The notes under the pieces are model-generated. The model was not told the DNA's origin. It saw nothing but the letters and a program-made list of their open reading frames with translations, and ran no database searches. DNA of 64,000 nt, from contig JAQFWX010000143.1 in the NCBI GenBank assembly GCA_027605045.1, positions 23,313 to 87,312 of the forward strand. The letters are read 5' to 3'. Of the stretch, positions 57,089 through 64,000 are shown one piece after another. The first letter of the stretch is position 1. Every line of letters starts with the position of its first letter. Origin of the DNA: Phallus indusiatus. Lineage: Eukaryota > Basidiomycota > Agaricomycetes > Phallales > Phallaceae. The position numbers and the translations under genes were made by a program.

Positions 57089-60000
57089 ATGGACAGCGAG
57101 GATGTACTTGATTGGGGTGCGAATGAAGACGATGAAGGTACATGTTCGTAAATATAATTAGGCACGACGCTGACGATGGTTTTAGTGATAACGTTCGTAC
57201 CGCGGAAGGATGCAGCCACACTGTCTGGTGCCGAGTCTTTACTCGCTCTGGCGTCCGGTCCGGGTCAAACACTCAATGGAAACGACAAGTCCGAGATGGC
57301 TGGCGAAGACAAAGACACGGATGTTGTTTCTCTCGGAGGCGATGACGACGACATGGGTGAACTTCAAGCGTATCAGACCAGGACTAACTTGGGTGGCGTG
57401 TCGACAGGCGAAGCAAAATCAGCTCGACCTACTAAACAACAAGCTCGCCAAAGAGTCGTCTCGGATAAAGCTTTGCTTAATGAACGTTCACCATCTCCTC
57501 CACGTTCTGCATTGTCAACTTCTGCTTCTCCCCGTCAAACAGCCACCACCGACATAAAAAATAACGGAAATATTTCGAACGGAACAAATTCAGATGGACA
57601 TTTCGTAAACGGTAAAAATCGAGAAGAATCTTCTTTTCGTGATAGACGTCGCTCTACATCATTTAGTGAATCAGCTCGTCCAGCTTCTCAGGCAAGCATC
57701 TTACCACCCCAGGAACACACGGATTGCCTCCAAAACCTGTTTCAGCTTCCTTACATGTGCCGTATGTTCGACCTTCTCATCCTTCTATAACATCTGCTAG
57801 CACGATGGCTCCTTTGCGCGACCGTGACCGCGACCGCGATAGTCGCCGTCATGCGAGTCCAAGACGGGCAGGTAGCCGTCACTATTCCCCTGACAGAGAT
57901 TCACAACTAGCGCCTGATTGGGAAATGTGTATTGCTCGAGATGGATCAAATGATCCGTATTATTATAACTCTAAGACAGGCGAACGCACTTGGGATCGCA
58001 GAGAAGCGACTGGACACGCGCCACCACCACCATCACCACCCCGTTCCTCTTATTACCCAGCTGGGAGACGTTCTCCAGGATATGATGATGTCAGAAGAGG
58101 TCGTTCATCTCGAATTGAGCCATCATCTGGAAGAGCTCTGTCGCCCAACCTCAGCTATAACGATCGTCACTATTCTCCACCCAAAGACGACTATTTCGTG
58201 TCACGTCCTGAACGTGGCGGCGATCCCCAACGTTACCAGAGAACACGATCTCCTGCATTTCCTCCATCTCATTCTAGCTTGCGTCGTGACGACGACAGAG
58301 GCAGAGATAGAGACAGAGATATTCCCGGATACGCACAACACGCAAGATCCTACGATGACAGATCGCTTAGTCGTGAACCACCGTCGATCAGACGAGGTGC
58401 TGAGATTGAGCGTCCCAGATCGCCTTCCCCAGGAAGAAACAGATATGAAGGTAGTCACAGAGCTCGAGGAAAAGACTCTGACAGAGACAGAGTATCATCT
58501 TCGAAAGAGACAAGACCCAAAGAACTTAGGCCCGATTCGGTATCTGGTCCGTATGAAAATAGAGACGGTAATGACCGAATGGGATCATCTCCACACTATC
58601 GTACGGCAGTACTACCACCCACAGGCTCTCACAACTCTTCATCAGCGCCTCAGTATAAAAGAGCACCGTCTCCTCAGCGCGATGATCGGTATATATTACC
58701 GAACTCCGAGACAAACCGTACGTTATCCCCTCCCACCCTGACATATCACACGACCACTTTCTGTTCCTGTTTCGATATGATGAAGAAGGCCATGGCAGTG
58801 TTTGACAGACATTGTCGAGGAACCTGCTACTGGACTGTCTTCTCTACATTCTCTGCATCGTAATGCCGCATGTATTCGGACGATAATGGATTGTTCATTC
58901 TCTCCCATCTTTCATCCCTTCCTCGTTTCTTCATATATCGTCGGTCTTGTTATATTCATGCATCCTTCTTTCTTTTAGGAGCACGTAATCTTTCTCCTCC
59001 TCATAGGCCACCTAAACGTTTGAGATCTTCCAAGTCGCCGCCTCGGACTCTTGATCATCATGGACAGCCACCTTCTCAGTCTCATCCTACCGAATGGGCT
59101 GCGCCGAACAAAGCAGGCAAGACGAGACAATACGCTGCACCACCGAGAGATAGGCCACCACACATGGAACCGATTTTGATCCCATCCGCGAAATATATGG
59201 AACGAGAGGAAAATCAAAGGCGCGAATTAGAAAGAAGCTATGACACAAAGCGTCAAAAGACAACGGATGATCCAGATTCAGCCTCTGCTCGTCGAGCTTT
59301 ACCTGACCAGTTAGATTCCCGCGATGCTCGTGACAACGGTATGCCTGTTCAGCTGGATCGTGATCATTCTTTTGATCTTTTGTTGGAAGATCACATTGCT
59401 AGGCGCTCCCAGCCTCAGATTGATGGACCTCGGTCAGCACCAGTAGGACCACGGCGCCGAGATAATATGCATCCCAGAAGAGAGATGGATAGTTACAGAC
59501 CTGACCCTTCTTCTGATATGCGTTTAAAGGATGACTTTTATCCTGAACGACCCCCCAGAGGACCTGATAGAGATAGGATGGGCGGTCGACTCGACCTACC
59601 AACAGGACCTCGTGCCATGGAGTCTGATTCTCATCGTCGTGATGCGCATTACTATAGACAATCAATTGATGGACCATCTACTAATGACAGCATATCTGAC
59701 TCGCGCGGAGGCGCTCCACCTCTTCCCATCGCCGATAATAAATCCCGCCAACCTATTCGCGGTCGTCGTGACGAAGGTCCTCGCGATAACGGAGAGGTGC
59801 TTCCGGTCTTGCTACATACCATTTTCACCATCCTCACTATTCTTCCTCTTCTTGACAGGACCGTTATGCGCCATCAGTTAATAACGCGCGGTATGACACT
59901 TTTCATTCTAACCGGCCTGCTGCACCACCTCCCGGTCTTTCTGGACCCAATACCATACCTCTGAAACCGCGCTTTGGGGACTCGTATCGACCTGATGAAC

Positions 60001-61034
60001 AAGGTCGTCGTGATAGGCTGCCACTTCCGCCGCAACAAGATGCTAAGAGAGCGAGTAATAATAACAGTGTTGGCGAGGTTTGCTCAGCTTTAGCTTTAGC
60101 TTTAGCTTCTGCTTAATTTAATTTCACATAAATCGGGTTTAGTCATATCGGCCATTAGTTGGTGAAACCAGTCAGGCTTCTCGTTATTCTCCTGGTCTCT
60201 CTCCGCCGCCGCAGCTACCACCTACAGTTGTTGATGTAGGTGCTTTCCTCCGGCGTTTTTTGAACTTCTTTCCTCATTATCATGCCTTTTGCTTAGCGAA
60301 CTGCTAGTTTGAAAGAAGAAGGTCAGCGACCACGCCAACGACCGAACTCTCGATTCAGAGACATTGAGGGACCACCTGTCCCTGTGGCTGTACATGATCC
60401 AAAAGGTGACGCGCAGATGGACGGCCGTCCTGATGTTGCTTTCGCTGGGGTCGCAGACGCGGATGGTATGATGGTTGACAATACCCTAAAGCCTGACATT
60501 TCGACTTCGATGTCAATTGGTGTTCTACCATCGGGATCTATAGGGGTAGAGAGTAACAACGTGACTTTTCCATCAGGATCGGGCAATCCTAATTCTCATA
60601 CCCGAAGAAGGTCAGGCAAACACGCTCAACGATCAGAACAGTCTAGTGGAGATTCTGTTGGTGCTGGTGCTGGTGCTGGTTCAAGACCTATTCACGGACT
60701 TCCCCCAAAACCGAACGTGCGACCCTCGTCACTTCTTGATCGACTATCCAACCCCGGAACCGTAAATAATACTCAATCAAGACGAAGCCCAACTTTACGC
60801 GATCGTGTCGGACAAGATATGCCATCTTCGTCGAAGACGTCTGCAACAGCGCCTCAGGCTACAAACGCTACCACTCATGTTAATGCTCGACCTTCATTGC
60901 GTGACAGGCTGGATTCCAATCCCGAAATTATCGAGCGGAGTGCTGAGGATAATTATCAGAGACAGGGAAACAATGCTCACGGAAATAATAATAATTCGAG
61001 GAATAATCGGTCTCGTAAAGGAAGAGGACAGTAG
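57089..61034 (+). CDS. Large WW-domain, Arg/Ser-rich protein
   Basis: Multi-exon gene, about 1,100 residues. Exon 1 (57089-57137) starts MDSEDVLDWGANEDDE and joins in phase to VITFVPRKDAATLSG. A WW domain lies at about 57,912-58,010: LAPDWEMCIARDGSNDPYYYN then TGERTWDRR, with both signature aromatics. Around it are RDRDRDRDSRR and many SR/RS, RDRDR and PSPGRN stretches, typical of splicing-associated proteins. Later exons encode ARNLSPPHRPPKRLRSS, a charged middle part (NQRRELERSYDTKRQKTTDD), DRYAPSVNNARYDTF, SYRPLVGETSQASRY, and the final exon from about 60,298 to the stop at 61034. Introns: about 58,720-58,978 (259 nt, unusually long here), 59,797-59,859, 60,081-60,145, 60,235-60,297. Near 57,690-57,720 the frame shifts by one base without an evident intron. 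HGLPPKP occurs twice (57,718 and 60,701). Confidence 0.65.
60086..60109 (+). repeat. GCTTTA tandem repeat inside an intron
   Basis: About four copies of the six-base unit GCTTTA (TTTAGC) just after the donor of an intron in the WW-domain gene. Each unit contains TTTAG, so it presents repeated weak acceptor-like words near the 5' end of the intron. Confidence 0.6.
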
Positions 61035-61714
61035 TAGTTATAGTAGTGATGACGAAAGACATTATTTTGTTCACTTTGCTATTTTTTTTCTCTATCGTTT
61101 TTATGAAATATTGTATTTCTTTTGATGAATTCGGAATGTTTTTGCGCATTATAACGCACATCATGTATCATGCATCACATGTGAGAGATACAACGATAAT
61201 ACAAACAGGAGAGACACAAATCATGGAGAACACTCCACTGGATTTTCACTCGGCAGTGTAAATTGTCGCTCGCTGGCTGATGCGCCGACCTGATAATAGA
61301 TCAGTCTGAGGGAAAAGACGTTTTTGATTTGAATAGAAAAAAAAACATCAGTTAAATACAAAAGACGAAACTAAGGGTAATATAATGAAGGAAGAAAATT
61401 AAAGGAAAATTAAAGGGAGAGGAGACAAACATGTTGAACGTGCACTGGGATGCAACGGTCAAAAGACGTCAGTCTTTTGCCCGGCGCCAGGTTACATGTT
61501 ACGCGTCGTGACGCGTGTTATCTACTATCTAACTAGTGATTATATCGTAATTCCAATAAAACGAGATTTAGAAGACTGAAGTGAAATGACCAAGGAGCGA
61601 ATTGACAAAGGAGCGGAAGGAGCGAAAGGACAAGAGAGCGACGAAGAAGATCTGAGGCGCGCGCGTGGCCCCATTTGCAGCAACGGAACTCAGGCCTTGG
61701 AACCGGTGTAGATA
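61035..61714. other. 3' flank, no supported gene
   Basis: AT-rich downstream region of the WW-domain gene, then G/A-rich sequence before the peptidase relic. Nothing supported. Confidence 0.45.
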
Positions 61715-62580
61715 TCAAGGCCGGGAACTTGGCCTGAATACGCTCCAAAAGCCAACCGAAGGGATACCATAAGTAATATCGGTTGACTTGAGTAGCCCGG
61801 TTCCGCCAGTCAGGAGGGCCGCGACACGTCCCAAGCCGTCGACGATAACGGCGCCGGAATCACCACATTCGGAAAATGCAGAGAATTTGTTGTATCCGTA
61901 CACCGCTAGTTCCATCGATGTTTCCTCGGTGCCGTCCGGATGGGTGTAGCGCACGAACGATTCGAGTCCTGTGCCACGGCCAACAGTCGTATTTGTTGCG
62001 CAACCATTTTTCAACAGGAACAGGCATGCCTCGCCCGTTCACGTCGTGCATTTGGGGGCAAATCAATTGTCCGGCAGGGACGACACCTTGAATTTGGAAA
62101 AGGCAGTCGTCGGGGTAACCCTTTTGCATCGTTGGGGTCATCTTTTGAATCATCAGACTGATCCGTGTTATCGCCAGGACGATTCTTTTTATCGCTACGC
62201 TTCTCTTGATCTGCTTTGTCTTTCTTCAGATACATCATTCTCTCGGCGCAATTTCCGTCCCTAGGCACATATGTCAACGACGAATTTAATGAAAATTACT
62301 GGAAACATACCTAAGTCAATCACATTGCCTCTGAAATTGGCCCAGTTAATCTTACTGCGATCGAGCTGGATTAAAGCCCAATCCTCAGTATATCATTTGG
62401 GTCCAACTCCGAAGGTGACAGGAGGCAGTAGAAAACATGCCCAATGACATGCTGCTGTTTTTGACTCCAGAATTTTGTAACGTCGCTATGGAATTTGTCA
62501 ATCATGGTTATTGATGCCTTTATGATTTTGAGATTGTGCTCCGTCACCTCCCGTTCAAAGTTGATATGACGACATTGTGT
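61715..62580 (-). pseudogene. S1-like (trypsin-fold) peptidase relic 1
   Basis: The last 100 codons are open and contain ACLFLLKNGCATNTTVGR, then SMELAVYGYNKFSAFSECGDSGAVIVDGLGRVAALLTGGTG and STDITYGIP. GDSGA resembles the G-D-S-G box with the catalytic Ser of trypsin-fold peptidases, in the version seen in secreted-like Agaricomycete homologues. Upstream pieces lie in other frames: YPDDCLFQIQGVVPAGQLICPQMHDVNG (one base shift near 62,030); YLKKDKADQEKRSDKK with an acidic linker; DWALIQLDRSKINWANFRGNVIDLG, preceded in frame by a TGA (GVGPK-stop-YTEDWAL); and HVIGHVFYC. At least one stop and two frameshifts, so it is a pseudogene. The catalytic His region was not found. Confidence 0.65.
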
Positions 62581-62654
62581 AATTTGTCAAGACACTGAGT
62601 CCTTGTCGGACACTGGTATATAAAACCAAACATTAGGGTGACATGTTGAGAAAC

Positions 62655-63345
62655 ATTTTCAAAAAAATTTACTGACATATAAATTTCACAATAATATTAT
62701 CTGCATGGTACACAAATGATTGAATGTTGATGCCGCCACCAATGGTTATGTTTGCTGTGCAATTATTTTATATCAGCCCAGAGACATGTAAGGCAGTCAT
62801 GTCAGAGGGAATTGATGGAATAGACATACCAAAGTTGATTTAATCTGGTTGCAGCTGGACCAAGGATCAGTCCTCAGGAACAACGTCTCCAAATTTGGTT
62901 GTGTTGCTGAGGAATTTGCCAAGTGTGTTGATTGCCTCCACCACTTTCCAGACCCGTTTGCGGAGTTAAAGCCCAATAACGGTGATAGAGGTACTTCAGG
63001 TTTCTTCAAGGTACTGAGGCTAAAGCAAGGAATCTTTGTGATATTTTTGCATTGTCCACTGAGTGCTATGGTGTATGTGATGATAGTAAAAAGCCGGAGG
63101 ACTCGCTGTACACACGATAGTTGAGGATATGGAGGAAACGCGGCGAGTCACGCTCACTTTCAGCTTTATGAAGGTCAAGATCACCATTCAATTTGGCTAA
63201 ATCTTCTCACGCCTTGAACTGAGCTTTTTCAGCGAGTGACCAAGCGCTTTCAATCACCTCACGTCGCCCTTTCATGTCGCCCGGTTCAAAACGAATAACA
63301 TGGTCTTGTTGCAGTATAACAAAGTCCAATATCATGCCATCTCTA
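62655..63345 (-). pseudogene. S1-like peptidase relic 2, more decayed
   Basis: Fragments matching relic 1 in the same order and strand: NNCTANITIGGGINIQSFVYH (near 62,665-62,760, compare KNGCATNTTVGRGTGLESFVRY), PED-stop-SLVQLQPD-stop-IN (near 62,835-62,875, compare TEDWALIQLDRSKIN), and VEAINTLGKFLSNTTKFG (near 62,890-62,945, compare IKASITMIDKFHSDVTKFW). A further open piece EPGDMKGRREVIESAWSLAEKAQF with an in-frame TGA (63,150-63,300) may be its N-terminal part. It is much more degraded than relic 1, and the segment equivalent to GDSG is absent. Confidence 0.5.
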
Positions 63346-63362
63346 CCTAATTAATATTTCAT

Positions 63363-64000
63363 TCATGTTTCTTCAAGACCTTTATAATGTATCAAGTTAG
63401 GAAAGGGCGCATGCAAATGCTATGGAGTGTAATGTCAGTTGCTCCTTCGCCATACAAGAAACAAAGAGCCTGGCTTACGGTCCGATACATTCCTTGAAAC
63501 CTCATCCTCATGAAACATTTTCCTGGTAATGTCTCCGTCTTTGGGTCTAACCAGAGTTTCCGTAACTCATGTCCGATAGGAATCTGCTTTTCCAAGACGC
63601 TTTTCACAATCGCCCATCCAATCCCGTTGTAATGGAGTTTTAAAACACGTATAAGCTGCTGAAGATGGTTGTGTATGAGCGTATGATATAAACGCGTGTA
63701 TACGTCCTCTAGCGTGTCTGCGATGATCGAGTGGCCGGGAGCTATTACGCCATCAAGGGACTCGAGAGGTGTTGACTCGATTACGGAACGTTCATGAACT
63801 CTCAACCCTCCAAAATCTCGAATTACGAATCCTTTTAATTCTTTTGTCCCTATATCGAACCGTGCCAGTACGTTCTGTGGATGTGCCTCGAATGCTACCC
63901 CGTTGGCAATAACGGAAGGTAAAAACGCCGCGAAGAACAATTCAACAAATCTAATTCGTGTTTCGCCATATATATCAAACCAGTTGCGCGTATCACGACT
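63363..64000 (-). CDS. IucA/IucC-type siderophore synthetase, 3' part (cut by window edge)
   Basis: C-terminal part of an NRPS-independent siderophore synthetase (IucA/IucC family, with the FhuF-like C-terminal region), which joins carboxylates and amines to hydroxamate or citrate siderophores. The frame is open to the right edge. Exon 64000-63479 holds NGVAFEAHPQNVLARFDI, GFVIRDFGGLRVHE, GHSIIADTLEDVYTRLYHTLIHNHLQQLIRVL and PGKCFMRMRFQGMYRT. A 59-nt GT-AG intron follows (63478-63420, with a CTGAC branch-like site), then a last exon HLHAPFPNLIHYKGLEET with stop at 63363. That exon ending matches the family, so the longer unspliced frame ending at 63392 is not the real end. The 5' part, with the ATP-binding half, lies outside. 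Origin by horizontal transfer is often discussed for this family; nothing here tests it. Confidence 0.8.

Noticed and set aside
57932..58741. 269-codon frame on the + strand overlapping the WW-domain gene
   Set aside because: Shadow frame of repetitive Arg/Ser codons. The WW motif and intron phases support the other frame.
1..64000. CRISPR arrays, tRNA or rRNA genes, bacterial-type operons
   Set aside because: No regularly spaced repeats, no cloverleaf with a credible B box, no rRNA segments; the sequence is eukaryotic with spliceosomal introns.

Overview
The window looks like nuclear DNA of a mushroom-forming basidiomycete (Agaricomycetes). The evidence is: genes cut by many 45-70 nt GT-AG introns with CTNAY-like branch sites; lineage-typical families (DUF6533 membrane proteins, a FunK1 protein kinase, DUF5745, fast-evolving F-box proteins); and a CaaX-ended pheromone-like precursor. 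Most gene models below were assembled by joining exons by hand, checking that splice phases close and that conserved residues stay in frame. No transcript data were available.

Layout. 1-5 kb: a small secreted protein with a QxW-type beta-trefoil look, preceded by its own decayed copy. 6-41 kb: seven members of one DUF6533 multi-pass membrane family (two + strand, one -, one +, then three - in a row), all with the same ten-exon plan and the intron phase series 1-2-2-1-2-2-1-2-0. Between them lie a type-B carboxylesterase, a possible small secreted protein, an intact F-box gene next to its frameshifted paralogue, a mating-pheromone-like lipopeptide precursor, a C2H2-like zinc-finger protein, a Prx5/Ahp1-type peroxiredoxin, a DUF5745 (CEP95-like) protein, a BolA2/Fra2 protein and the Golgi protein UNC50.

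43-54 kb: a proline-iminopeptidase-like hydrolase, a small orphan gene, a FunK1 kinase, and a tandem pair of F-box-like genes. The upstream flank of the second F-box-like gene carries a 421-bp hAT-type MITE with perfect 8-bp target duplications; the other copy preserves the empty site. 52-61 kb: housekeeping genes, namely a METTL18/Hpm1 histidine methyltransferase divergent from serine hydroxymethyltransferase (with an 8-nt microexon and two in-frame starts), then a large WW-domain, Arg/Ser-rich protein. 61-64 kb: relics of S1-like peptidase genes, then the 3' part of an IucA/IucC-type siderophore synthetase running off the right edge.

The most interesting elements are the seven-copy DUF6533 family, some members intact and some with single-base lesions; the isolated pheromone-like CaaX precursor, with no STE3 receptor in view; and the dated MITE insertion. 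Single-copy housekeeping genes (UNC50, BolA, Prx5, SHMT, METTL18) sit among duplicating and decaying families, so this looks like a fast-evolving accessory stretch between conserved islands.
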